Shown here: positions 22,176-32,332 of the stretch, piece after piece
Layout: the number at the start of each line of letters is the position of its first letter
How positions within the stretch are numbered: position 1 is the stretch's first letter
NCBI RefSeq assembly: GCF_002104995.1
Contig: NW_024468249.1
Location: 1,302,001-1,366,000 of the forward strand
DNA: 64,000 nucleotides
Reading direction: 5' to 3'
Origin: Linderina pennispora
Taxonomy: Eukaryota; Kickxellomycota; Kickxellomycetes; Kickxellales; Kickxellaceae
Notes under the pieces: model-generated
Told to the model about the DNA's origin: nothing
Databases searched by the model: none
The model's input: the letters and a program-made list of their open reading frames with translations, nothing else
Made by a program: the position numbers and the translations under genes

Positions 22176-24419
22176 ATAGCATCCTCAGACTCGTTATTTA
22201 ATCGATCTTTAGGTGAGTACGCTTTGCAGGCAGTCTTTGGCTGCACTTGGAAATAAATGACGCGACAAAAGATCAACTTTACCAAGCGATTGGTCTTTTA
22301 AGACTGATATGCCTCATTAGCAAGTGCTACATCGAATGGTTCGGTATTCATGTATGCTACAGCCAAGCATGATATCCAACAACATCCATGTAGCTGCGAC
22401 GCACTATATCTCGTTCGATCAATGCCAATATATATGTAATGCGACACCTGACATATGCTGATATACGATACATGCGTAAATATATGGCCGGATTGCCTGT
22501 ACCGATCATACATACGCGATATGTTCAGAAATTGAACGTATGTATCGCATCATACAAGAAACAGCACCAATAGTTAATGCCCTACGCAATCCAATTCTCG
22601 GCAGCTCTTATGTACGGAGCATGGTTTCTGCCCTAGACCATGTGCCACCTGGATGCTTTTGGAGACAATGGAAAATAAATGCTGTTTCACTTGATGGGTG
22701 TGGTATGCTGCTCATGAGCTGTGTCGTGAGCCTTGGTCCATTTTGCGGTTGCTTGCTGTCCCTGAATTGCGCAGTCACGTCTGGCGTAAAGGCATGGGAC
22801 TCTGGTCATCTGGAAATGGTGGAAGAAATGCATTCTTCCTCTATCTCCACACCATGGGTTTGAAAACCCCCCAACTATATAGACAACAATAACAGCCCTG
22901 AACCGACCGATCAAGCACTTGCGTACTGACACCAAGCTGACTCCATTCGTCGGTATTGCCACCGCAAGCGGAACTGAATTAGGCTGCTTTGCAGATGGCG
23001 TCAGTAGCTTCCAGTCACCACTCCAGATAGGTGGCCTACACCTGCGGGATAGGTAACCCAGCTTGAGGCTTGACTTAGGAGGTGGAGAGACTGTGGTTCC
23101 AATCCTTATGATCTTAGAACCATGGATCAAGACTTTAGCACAATGGCGCATACTATTCTGAGCGACCGGCCACTATTAGACGGACCTGCCTTCACTGGCG
23201 ATTCTTCTTCTTCATACAGCATATTTCATACGTTCAATATACGTCGTGGAAGGTGCTTGGAGAGTAACGTGTTCTAGACAGTTGCCTGTTTTAGTGCTTT
23301 AGGCCGTGCAGGCTTATTGAGGCGGTGAGGGAAGCGGCCAAGCGGGCTGAGGTGGTGATGGAGGTGATGGCCAAGAGAGCTGAGGAAGAGCGTGTAGAGA
23401 GAATCGCGAGCCTTAAGAGTCAACTTCATGCAATCTCTAAACAGTGCAATACTGCCCTTTGAAAACATAGGAGGAACCCCGAGTTTCGACACGGCCTCCA
23501 TCGGGTTGTTAGAACGTCTCATATTTAGGTGCAGGAGGCTTAGTGAGAAGCTGAAGAATATGTACGAGACATGGCTTGCCCATGCAAGAGGCCACTTCTG
23601 CAGTAATCCAGGCGAGCCCAATCCTGTCTGCTGCTGATATAACCATCAACTGGATAAAGGAACCCCTGAGCCTTAGCTTCAATGAAGCAGGCAAGCCGTA
23701 TACTGCTTTCTGTTTCAGTTATTGGCAACTGCTAATCCAATAATTTGAATGTTTCTTTGTAGTGCACCGGTTTGTGAACGCTGTCTAAAGGCCCGACCCG
23801 AAGGCTGGTGTGCCACCAAGATTCCACTTGGTTGACTCGTGATGAGCGCTCACCCGATTGCCTTTGCGCCACATATCTATGTTCTCTATGGCGATGGAGG
23901 TTGTGTTTTCCAAGCACCACAGCAATCTGTGAGAGGAGCTATGCCCTGCTGAGACATCCCTCTGTCTGCGGAAGAAAGAGTCGAGGGTTATGGACAAGTG
24001 AGAAAAGCATGAGCCAGCACTTTGTAGACGAGATCTTCCCACGTGCCGCAAGGATCCAAAGGACTTTGACAACGATAAGTACGCCTGGTCTTGCTGTCCA
24101 CATCTATCTGTGCAGGGTATGATGATGCAGGTGGAAGGTATGACGTACGCCTGTGTACTCATGCTACTGATATAAATAGCAACACATGATGTAATGGCAC
24201 ATCAAGACCATGCCGATTCATGTCGTTCCCGCTTCACGAACCGATGGGAGCTGCTGGAACCGAGTCCCACAGCAAGGTGTGTGTGGAAAACTGAAGCCAA
24301 AAGTTCGAGCGTCATCATCACGTGGTAGGGGAGGTGAGCAGCATTCTGCTTTGCTGGTCTCTCACTTTCTGTTTCGGTAGAAAAAATCATTTTTGTACCT
24401 TTATATCATACTAATTCAA
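22176..24419. other. Intergenic, RIF1 to VPS17
   Basis: About 2.2 kb with no intact gene. AT-rich around 22290-22520. A helical coding-like fragment at 23295-23462 is listed separately. The last ~50 bases before 24420 look like a leader. Confidence 0.5.
23295..23462 (+). pseudogene. Coiled-coil-like coding remnant
   Basis: An open stretch between TAG (23292) and TGA (23460-23462) encodes a strongly helical, charged sequence (EAVREAAKRAEVVMEVMAK, then AEEERVERIASLKSQLHAI). Its composition looks selected as protein, unlike the surrounding sequence. No ATG in the right place and no neighbouring exon was found. It could be an exon of an unrecognised gene or a leftover of a mobile-element protein. 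Confidence 0.3.
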
Positions 24420-25819
24420 ATGTTTAGCGAGGACGACATTGATCCGCACCGCGACCCGTTACAAATTCCGGTAGCAGCACAGACCGACGATAACCACGAG
24501 GCTAACGGCGCGTTCTGGACTAGCAAACAGACCAATGTAACGGCTGACAGCAGCAGGGATGACGTGCATGTGGGCAATGGCGAGCAGCGAGTGCCGACAC
24601 CACCGCCGGAGAGCGCCAAGCAGCCAGTGCCGCTGCTGTCGTTTTCAGTGGGCCGCATTGTGGACCGGTCGAAGCGGGTGCCCGGATACACATTTGATGT
24701 AACCACGAACCTCAGCCCGTACCGGCGGCGCAAGTACACGGGCATCGAGCGCAACCAGGTAGAATTTGAGCGGCTGGAGGCACACCTACGCGGAACATAC
24801 CCTGAGTGCCTGGTACCGACGCTGGGACCTGGCACCACGGTGAGCAAATACGTGCCTGACTACCAGAACGACCGGCTGGTGGTGATGCTGCTGCAGCAGT
24901 GGCTGTCGCGCGTCTCGATCCACCCGATCCTGCGGCAGGACTACGAGCTGAGGCAGTTTGTCGAAGCGCCATTTGCATTCAACCCGGCGCTTGCACCGGT
25001 GGTTCCGCAACCGCCGCAGTCGAACACAGGTTTCTTCTCGTGGGGCAAGAGCAAGCAGAAGATCTCGCATAGCGCCAACCCGACGCCGTTTGAGCAGCAC
25101 CTGGAGAAGACGTCAGATAACCTGGCCCTGTTTGGCAGGAACCTGCCCGAGGCCCGGCGGTGGCACGGGCGCCTGGCGCGCACGCGCACGCGTCTATCAG
25201 TAGATCCTGCGTGACGTGGGCAACAAGCTGACGTCAGTGGGCGTAATCGAACACAACCCACAGCTGGCACGGACATTCAAGCGGTTTGGCAAGTCATTTG
25301 TACACATGGGCCACTCGGCACAGATGCAGGCCAACACGGAAGGCTCACGGACCATCGCTGTCGAGGACATCTACACCATTTCGTGCGAGAACGTGCAGAA
25401 GACGCTGATGAACCGCCAGGTCATCTTCACCGAACACCAGGTAGCCCAGCACCAGCTGGAGCGCAAGCGCCAGTCGGTGGCTGTGCTGCGCGCGTCGTCA
25501 TCCATCAGCCCGGAACAGGTGCAGGCGACGCTTGACGAGTTCAATGTCGCCAAGGCCGACGCCGATGGCAAGCAGGAGAGGGCCGAGCGGGTTGATCGTG
25601 TGCTGGCTGCCGACCTGCAGGCCTTTGAGGCGAACAGGGAGAGGGACTTCCAGGACCTGTTTGCCACGTACGCCAAGGACCAGCTGCAGGTCGAGAAGCA
25701 GATACTGGGCGAGCTGAAGTCGGTTCTGGACTTTATTCGCCAGGGCAGCGTTAGCTGGTGCAAAGAGCCCGAGCCAGGACCCGCCTGCTGCTGCTGGTGC
25801 CTCGCACGCCACCGCCTAG
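24420..25819 (+). CDS. VPS17: Vps17-like PX-BAR sorting nexin
   Basis: Vps17 pairs with Vps5 to form the membrane-bending part of retromer, which returns receptors from endosome to Golgi. Residues 1-80 are acidic and disordered. The PX-like domain follows (YTFDVTTNLSPYRRRKYTG, then PECLVPTLGPGTT and LRQFVEAPFAF). Its basic lipid pocket is weak, as in Vps17. The BAR half includes NKLTSVGVIEHNPQLARTF, ISCENVQKTLMNRQV and a coiled-coil EQVQATLDEFNVAKADAD. A frame change near 25180 is followed by an in-frame TAG at 25201-25203 next to CAG, where the family has continuous helix. A second frame change near 25750 leads to an Ala/Pro-rich end, TAG 25817-25819. About 465 residues. Vps17 rather than Vps5 or Snx41 is inferred. 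Confidence 0.72.
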
Positions 25820-26455
25820 GACGGACCTGGGCCAATGCACATGCACCCCCTCCCCCGTAACTCGCTCCGCAGCCTTTATTACCTCTTTTCTAATTAACAT
25901 TCCGTGTACCAAGCCTGGTGCCGTCCAATGTCAGACTGCTGGCGGTGCCTGGTGGTCCAGGGCGGAGCAGCCATTGGCGCGTCTAAACCCCGCTTGTGAT
26001 CCTATCTCGCTAGTGCCCGAAAAAACCTCGCGCTCGATCCCGCTTTTGGCAATAATTGATCCTATCTCACCTGCTTTGTCGCCTGCCCCCTGCTTGAATA
26101 CCGAGTGCTTTTGATGTTCGCAATAAAACTTTTTACTACCCCTTTCCCCCTCTCTCAACTCCTTTCTGCGCATTTCTATAATACATAATTTTTGTTTGCT
26201 ATCCTCCTTATCAGTTTCTTTGCCCTGCCTAATCTGCTGAATGAGCCAAACCTTGGACAAGACAATAACTCGGGGAGGAAAATACAGCAGCGCATTGTAG
26301 GCCGTTACGCGAAACTCAAGGAGAAGCACACTGCACATACAACATAACTGTCGTAGTCATTAGCTTTCTGCGGAATGCCAGCCCATTTTGTCCCTTCAGC
26401 AACGTGTCTACAGCCATTATCATATCCATAACTCACCCCTATCCTTCTGCATACC
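25820..26455. other. Intergenic, VPS17 to cyclin gene
   Basis: No gene seen. The region is C/T-rich in places (26130-26170), probably UTR and promoter. Confidence 0.5.
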
Positions 26456-27160
26456 ATGGCATTGGACCCTCAAAGCCAGGTCTTTGTCATGCCTGACTCG
26501 TACTTTGAGGCCGACATAGAGAGGTTGACACGGCTAGTAGGTACGAGATACACCCACGCTACGTGTTTTCTGGCGTCAATGTCATGTGTACATGCTATCG
26601 AAGCGCGTTGATTGCAAGATTGCTCATTCTCGATTTGTATTTATAGGAAACATGCTTTCGCGTGTGGTGCAGTACAACGATCCGGCTGCCGACGACAACT
26701 CAGCGGCCAACACGCTTCCACTCGCGGGCGCCGCCAAACATCTCCGTGAACGACTATCTGCTGCGGGTGGCCAGGTACGCGTCGATGGAGCCGGCGTGCA
26801 TGCTGATAATCCTGATATACGTGGACCGGATATGCGAGCGCAACCCGACATTCACGATCTCGTCGCTGACCGTGCACCGGTTTATCATTGCCGCGGGGAC
26901 GGTGGCAATCAAGACCCTGTGCGATGCATATTGCACGAATCTGCACTACGCGAAGGTGGGCGGCATCTCGCTGCACGAGCTGAATGCCTTGGAGGTCGAG
27001 CTGCTGGACATGATGGGGTGGCATCTGGTGGCCACGCAAGAGCAGCTCGTAGCAATACTACAATACGCTGGTGCGCCAGGACCCAAAGTCGGTGCTACAG
27101 ACCGATTTGGTTGCGGCGCAGAAATTGGGCATGCAGCAGCAGTCGGTCCAGCAACTGTAA
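26456..27160 (+). CDS. PHO80-like (Pho85-type) cyclin
   Basis: Regulatory subunit for a Pho85/CDK5-type kinase, in yeast used for phosphate and nutrient signalling. Exon 1 (26456-26540) encodes MALDPQSQVFVMPDSYFEAD. The intron runs from GTACGA at 26541 to TATAG at 26646. Exon 2 starts GNMLSRVVQYND and holds the cyclin box: ISVNDYLLRVARYASMEPAC, IYVDRICERNP, LTVHRFIIAAGTVAIKTLCD and HYAKVGGISLHELNALEVEL, all typical of the Pho80 subfamily. Frame changes occur near 26735 and 27050. The corrected end, VLQTDLVAAQKLGMQQQSVQ followed by QL, stops at TAA 27158-27160. About 200 residues. The family is firm; which member is not. Confidence 0.82.
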
Positions 27161-27328
27161 AAGGCCCCTCCCCCTTCTTTCCCTCGCCGTATAGAACAGT
27201 GCGTGTCCGGCCAGCCGCCTCCTTGTTGCGCCAATCTGCCGCTATCTTTTCTGCATCTGCCTCGATACTTCTATGTGTACTTTTAATAAATCAGCAGAGA
27301 AGGCGAGCTCATCACAACTGCATACACC

Positions 27329-27974
27329 CTATTGAAATTGCTGCACTTGCGCCTTTATTTTCAACAATGAACAAGAGATATGCACAGCTGTCGCCGCATA
27401 ATACGTGAGCATGACCGTGAACTCGCCCCACTGCTGCACTGCAATGAACTTGTTCCACGCCAGCACCGAGTCCGAGATCGCAAACAGAATAGTGCCAAAG
27501 ATCAGCGTGCCGCTGCCCGTCAGCGATGCCTTGTACACCATAGCCGTGATAACCAGAACATACACCACGACGCCAATCTGCACCGCCGCCTCCTCCTTGG
27601 CCACACCCGGGTACAAGAGATTAACCATGATCGCCGAGTACGCGCTCAGCGGCACGATGCTCCATGACATCCTCCAGCGCGCGCTGAACGCCGAGATATA
27701 GAGGATGTGCGCGACCAGGAACGACAGAAGGCCGGGAACGAACATGTCCTCGCGCGGGATCATCAGGAAGATGTCGCCCAGCGTCGACAGCAGCAGGCCG
27801 TAGAAGGCCGTGCGCGAGCCGGAGATTGTTGGGTACGCAATAAGCAGCGTGGTGGTGGGCTTGACAGCGTACTTTACCGTCTGCCAGGAATTGACCACGG
27901 CGAGCAGGTAGTAGATGCCGAGGCCGATCCGCCGCTTGGTGAGCGAACTTGAAGCTTACACTGTTTGTGGCCAT
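27329..27974 (-). CDS. YhhN/TMEM86-family membrane protein (lysoplasmalogenase-like)
   Basis: Multi-pass membrane protein. Animal TMEM86B of this family hydrolyses the vinyl-ether bond of lysoplasmalogens; the fungal substrate is unknown. Visible family parts are KPTTTLLIAYPT, FYGLLLSTLGDIFLMIPRED (conserved GD near a membrane helix), LVAHILYISAF and AISDSVLAWNKF (conserved SD). About seven to eight hydrophobic segments are seen. A frame change lies between the start (27974, MATNSVSFKFAHQ) and KRRIGLGIYYLLAVV. About 214 residues. Convergent with the cyclin gene, 168 bases apart. Confidence 0.82.
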
Positions 27975-28242
27975 GGGGAGGTTTGAAAAAACGAGGAATA
28001 AACGCGAGCAAAGAACTGACGAAATAGGTGGAAAATGGCTGGTTTGATTGTCACACGCTGCCAAAACACTCCTTCTTATGTAGTCGCTGGAATATGGAGT
28101 CGCTTCTAAGGAAGACGGGATCAGCCAAAGGTGCATTTTTCACATGTACGGAATACAGGCCAACATAAGCAAGTAAAAGCTTTAATTGTATATAATTTAA
28201 CGAAATATATGAAAACAAGTTTTGCCGCCCATCCCTTTACGA

Positions 28243-29975
28243 CTAGTCATCAATCGTCTTCTTGAGCGTTGTCTCCAGCTCCTTGTGCTGGATACCAAGC
28301 GTCAGCAGCAAGAACACACCTGTGAATGCAGTCAGCGCAATGAACCCGACCTTCAGCGAGTCCCAGTACGCAAACTGGATCGCAGCCTTGACGCTCTCAG
28401 GCATACCCGAGCTGCTGATCGTCGACTGGTCCTTGAGCACCTCCAGAATCTCGTGCATGTGTGCTGGGAACCGCGCCACCACCTCGCCGATCTCGGTGCG
28501 CAGCTTGTTCTGGATAATGTTGCTCATGACCGCCACTGACAGAATCTGGCCCAGCGAGCGGAAGAACAGGTTGACTGTTGTCGTTGCCGCCAGGTCCTTG
28601 CCAGTGACTGCCGACTGCGCAGCAAGCGTCAGCGTCTGGATGCAGCTGCCGAACCCAAGTCCTCCGGCGACAAGCAGACCGATGATCTTGCCCAGGCTGG
28701 CATCGGTGCCGAGCAGGATCAGGAGGCCGTTGCCTAGCGTCAGCATCGCTGCGCCGAACCAGATGATCTCGCGGAACCTGCCCAGACGGCTGACCAGGAC
28801 CCCGCCCGCCACCGACGAAATCACCATGGCGATGGAGAACGGCAGCAGATACAGCCCCGAGGTCACGTATGACGCGTGCTTGACGACCAGCGCCCACATC
28901 GGAATGAATGTGATGGGGCCGTTGACGCCAAAGCCAAAGAAAATGTGCGCCAGCGAGCACAGAATCACGTTGCGCCGGTTGAACAGGTGCATGGGCATGA
29001 TGGGCTCCACCGCAAACCTGTACTCGTAGAACACAAAGGCGGCCAGAATGACAAACCCGACCACAAAGCACGACACCACCGGCAGCCGATGACCACGCGT
29101 AGTCGCGGCCGCCCCAGGTCAGCGCCAGCAGCACCAGGGTGAGCCCGGCCAGCGACAGGAGCGAGCCGATAAAGTCGACCTTCTTCAGCTTCTCGAGCAT
29201 CGACCCCTTGGGCCGCGGAATCCGCAGCAGCATGACAATGAGGGCGGCAGAGATGACGCAGAACGGGATGTTGATCCAGAACACCACCGGCCACTTGCTC
29301 TTCTCGACAATGAGGCCGCCAATCATCGGCGCAATGGCCGAGCCCAGCCCCCAGGTGCCCGAGAAAATGCCCACGTACTTGCCGCGCTGGCGCTCGTTCA
29401 TGATGTCGGCAATGACTATCAGCGCCATGCTCATGAGCCCGGCGCCGCCCAGGCCCTTGATTGCCCGGCTGGCAATCAGCATGTTGAGCGAGTTGGACAC
29501 CTGCACACAGGATCGAGCCCGATGAGGAAAACCACAATCGCCATGACGATGGTCTCGACGCGTCCGATCACGTCAGAGATCTTGCCGTAGATGGGCTGGA
29601 TGGCCGTTGTGGTGATCAGGTAGCTGGTAATAATCCACTCGGCGCGATCCACCGACCCAAACTTGTCGCCGATGGGGATGTAGGTGGTGGCCACGATGGT
29701 CATGTCGATAGCCGACAGGAACACAAGGATATCCAGGCTGATGATGGCCATCGCCAGCCTGTACCCGGAGAGCAGCTGGGTGCGGGTCTCCTTGGTATCG
29801 GCATATTCGCTGGTGTTGATGACTGGACTTCTCATTGATGGTTGCAGTCGAGCTGTTTGATGCTGCGTTGTAGGGAGTGTTGATGGTTAGGTTAGGACTG
29901 GCTTTCCAGAGTTTGGTAGAATGAATGCCCCTGGCCGCATTCCAGGAAATACTCTGGTCTTGAAGGTTGTGACAT
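28243..29975 (-). CDS. DHA2-type MFS transporter, left copy 1 (frame broken)
   Basis: 14-helix drug:H+ antiporter-type MFS protein, plasma or vacuolar membrane. The inferred start at 29975 gives a hydrophilic head (MSQPSRPEYF, then YQTLESQ). The core begins SEYADTKETRTQLLSGYRLA. Motif D1-type IDMTIVATTYIPIG, motif A GKISDVIGR, motif C-like GSAIAPMIGG and a C-terminal LKKTIDD are visible. The region 28248-29812 is almost identical, in inverted orientation, to 59909-61475. Frame changes lie in the head (about 29900 and 29820), at about 29515 (near VFLIGL) and at about 29083, where an extra G is shared with the right copy. If real, the shared G would remove half the transporter. Upstream sequence has TATTTAAA at 30130-30137. 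Confidence 0.85.
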
Positions 29976-30129
29976 TGTGACGATGAGTACGTGTACAGAT
30001 AATAATTAATTGTTGGCTTATCAAATGCAGAATTTTGGCTACAAATGGATCCGGAGATGAGAGGAAATGAAGTAATGAGTGTGTTGAGTCATGGTACTCT
30101 TTGGACAGGAGCCATGCTGAGACCACTGG

Positions 30130-30137
30130 TTTAAATA
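30130..30137 (-). promoter_or_regulatory. TATA-like element of left transporter 1
   Basis: TATTTAAACCAG on the minus strand, about 155 bases before the inferred start. The same string lies 82 bases before the right copy (59659), so the promoters are related. Confidence 0.5.
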
Positions 30138-31052
30138 GAGGAAACCGCTGGTGGTTGCTCCTCAGCACAATGGATATCTTAAAAAAGCAGGTTTCCAGAA
30201 TGATGTCAAGCGCAAACTCCTAGTCCCTTATAGCACGCAACGCAAATGCGATAAAGAACAGACTGAGCAAATCCACTAGAGCATGCTAGGAACCTTGCAG
30301 ATATCTGTCCTATTTCTTTCCAGAGGAAGTATTTTTAGATCCAGCATGAGTCCCCAACCTTGGTGTACCCAGCTTTCAAAAACTAGATAACATATTTTTT
30401 GTTGGCTTTAGCTGACCAGCAGCTATCCTGGACGACTGATTTCTTCCCTTTGGAGCACGCTGGTCTTCTGATTTATTGGGATGCCAAAGATTTGTATCTT
30501 TAGAAATCAGCAGCACCATTGACAGTCGTATAGGTCCCATTGATTTTTTTTACAACTGTAAACGTTCATCGGTGTTTCAAGATAATCTGAGCTTGCCAAT
30601 CCACTCACCACGCATGTCCATTATTCTCTCCGGGGTATGTACGTGCTTCTGACCAACCTTGTCGAGGGACCCATTTGGCTTGAATACAATGGATAATGCA
30701 GGAATCAGATAAAGAAGCAGGTCAAGCATGCAGCGGGTGAACCAAACGCTATGGTTCATAGGGGCCGATAGCTAGATCTGCAAGCGCTCCACCTGCTAGC
30801 TTTTGCAAAGGAATACCGGATTTTCAGAACCCCAATAAAGCCTATGTATGGAGTGTGGGACTGTGGACCCCCTCTTTAGCATGTGCATGATGTGTGCTCG
30901 TGGTGGAGGAGATGCGAATCGGAAACAGACAAATCATCTTCGGTGTTTCTCACATACATGAACCAAACGCAAACGAGAATGGCAGCCGGTTGCCTTGGTT
31001 GGTCCAGCAAAAGAGCTGGCTGTTCCGGAATATGCGTGCAGATCACAGCTGG

Positions 31053-31056
31053 CTAG
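31053..31056 (+). repeat. Target-site duplication (left), CTAG
   Basis: CTAG directly before the 5' LTR is repeated at 36091-36094 after the 3' LTR. It is palindromic and 4 bp; Ty3/Gypsy duplications are usually 5 bp, so it is plausible but short. Confidence 0.55.
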
Positions 31057-31303
31057 TGTGGTGATCACACCACAGTCACTCAAAGCCAATGCTTATGCGA
31101 CTCAGCCGATCACAGATGATGAGACTGATTCATCACCCTAGGCGAGGCCACATAGTTAAGGCTATAAAATAGACACCGGATCACTCCAGGAGTGACCCGG
31201 GAGGAATCATCTCTTCTTGTTTAATAATATCAACTGTCCCTATCAATTGATTAGTGCCTGGGCGAGTAGACGAAGCTCGTGACCTTTAAATAGGGTCGCG
31301 ACA
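31057..31303 (+). repeat. 5' LTR of Gypsy element (247 bp)
   Basis: Begins TG and ends CA. It appears identical in sequence and length to 35844-36090. The first 18 bases form a perfect inverted repeat (TGTGGTG, ATCA, CACCACA). TATAAAAT at 31163-31170 is a promoter candidate, followed at 31181-31195 by the hairpin TCACTCC-A-GGAGTGA. Confidence 0.92.
31163..31170 (+). promoter_or_regulatory. LTR TATA box
   Basis: TATAAAAT inside the 5' LTR, likely driving the genomic RNA. The matching site in the 3' LTR lies at 35950-35957. Confidence 0.55.
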
Positions 31304-31304
31304 T

Positions 31305-31319
31305 TGGTAGCATCACCCA
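31305..31319 (+). other. Primer-binding site of the Gypsy element
   Basis: TGGTAGCATCACCC starts one base after the LTR. TGGTAGC is the complement of a tRNA 3' end of the type GCTACCA, as in initiator Met tRNA. The tRNA identity is inferred; the match beyond the first seven bases was not tested. Confidence 0.55.
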
Positions 31320-31375
31320 AGTCCCTTATTCTGTCCTCAGAACTATCGTCTACGTCCACTCCATTTTTCAGCACC

Positions 31376-32332
31376 ATGAACAACAACGCTAATGCCAGTA
31401 CCAACGCTAACCCGACCTCTGAGCAGCAGGAGGCCCAGTTCAACCAACTCCTGCAGCTGCTGAACGAGCATCCTGTCCTGGGCGATCGTCTCGTGGGCTA
31501 TATCCAGCAGAGGATGGACAGCCAGAACCAACCAGGAGCAGTGACAGTCCATGCCAACGAAGCACCGAATATTGAACCATACGACATGGTGACGTCGAAT
31601 GTTACCTTTAAGAATTGGGGAGATAAATGGTCAGCGTACATGGACACAATGCAATCTGGCACGTTGCCTCAAAAGGCGTTGTACTTACGAAATGCAGTAG
31701 TCGGACAGGCCAAGACGATGATCGACGCGCACTTAAGCCGACACCCGGGGCGGCAGGCTTTGATCATGGCCACACCGGCGTTCTTCATTGCAGAATTCGA
31801 CTCAATGCTTTCGCGTCCTGACCACCTGTATGTCTTCCGACACCGCTTGATTGAGCTGAACCAGCGGGGTAAAACTCTACAGCAATATATCGTGGCGGAA
31901 GCAGAAATCGTAGGCGGCAGCGATATCGCAGACATTGAGCGAATTTCGTATTTCCTGCATGGGCTGAATCCTAGTCTCTATAAAGCGCTGGTTCGGAAAG
32001 CGCCTACTGAGTTTGTAGAAGCACTACGGCTAGTCAACAATGCCGATGTGTTAGAACAGACAGTAGCAGAGGCTACGGGGTTGCAGCCAGCAGCAACTGG
32101 CATATCCAGTCTGCCAGCTCAACCAGAACCAATGGAAGTTTCTGCGGTATACACGAAGGGTAGCTCGATCATTTGGATCAAGGTCGGTTCCATCTCGGTA
32201 CCCTTGGCCAAGGACCACCCCACATGTAAGCAATGGCTACGTGCACAACGCCGTTGCTTTGCTTGCGGTGATCCTAGTCATGTTTCGCAGAACTGCACCA
32301 AGAAGCCAGGAAAAGGTGCAGGGCAGCAGTGA
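31376..32332 (+). CDS. gag: Gag protein of Gypsy element
   Basis: Structural protein that packages element RNA. Start chosen at 31376 (caccATG, MNNNANASTNANP), although the frame is open from 31304. A Gln-rich helical N-terminus is followed by the capsid-like part (FKNWGDKWSAYMDTM, FFIAEFDSML, YIVAEAEIVGG). One CCHC zinc knuckle lies near the C-terminus (CFACGDPSHVSQNC). About 318 residues; stop TGA 32330-32332. The frame is intact. Confidence 0.88.
   Translation: MNNNANASTNANPTSEQQEAQFNQLLQLLNEHPVLGDRLVGYIQQRMDSQNQPGAVTVHANEAPNIEPYDMVTSNVTFKNWGDKWSAYMDTMQSGTLPQKALYLRNAVVGQAKTMIDAHLSRHPGRQALIMATPAFFIAEFDSMLSRPDHLYVFRHRLIELNQRGKTLQQYIVAEAEIVGGSDIADIERISYFLHGLNPSLYKALVRKAPTEFVEALRLVNNADVLEQTVAEATGLQPAATGISSLPAQPEPMEVSAVYTKGSSIIWIKVGSISVPLAKDHPTCKQWLRAQRRCFACGDPSHVSQNCTKKPGKGAGQQ

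Larger units (their letters stand above)
29976..31056. other. Intergenic between left transporter 1 and the Gypsy element
   Basis: Contains the divergent promoter of the transporter (TATTTAAA 30130-30137, minus). The rest shows no gene on either strand. Confidence 0.5.

Noticed and set aside
23095-23105. ggttccaatcc resembles a tRNA B box.
   Set aside because: No matching A box or cloverleaf stems could be built around it.
29139-29525. Long plus-strand open frame opposite the left transporter (and its mirror at 59883-60581).
   Set aside because: Antisense shadow of the conserved transporter; biased codons open the opposite frame.
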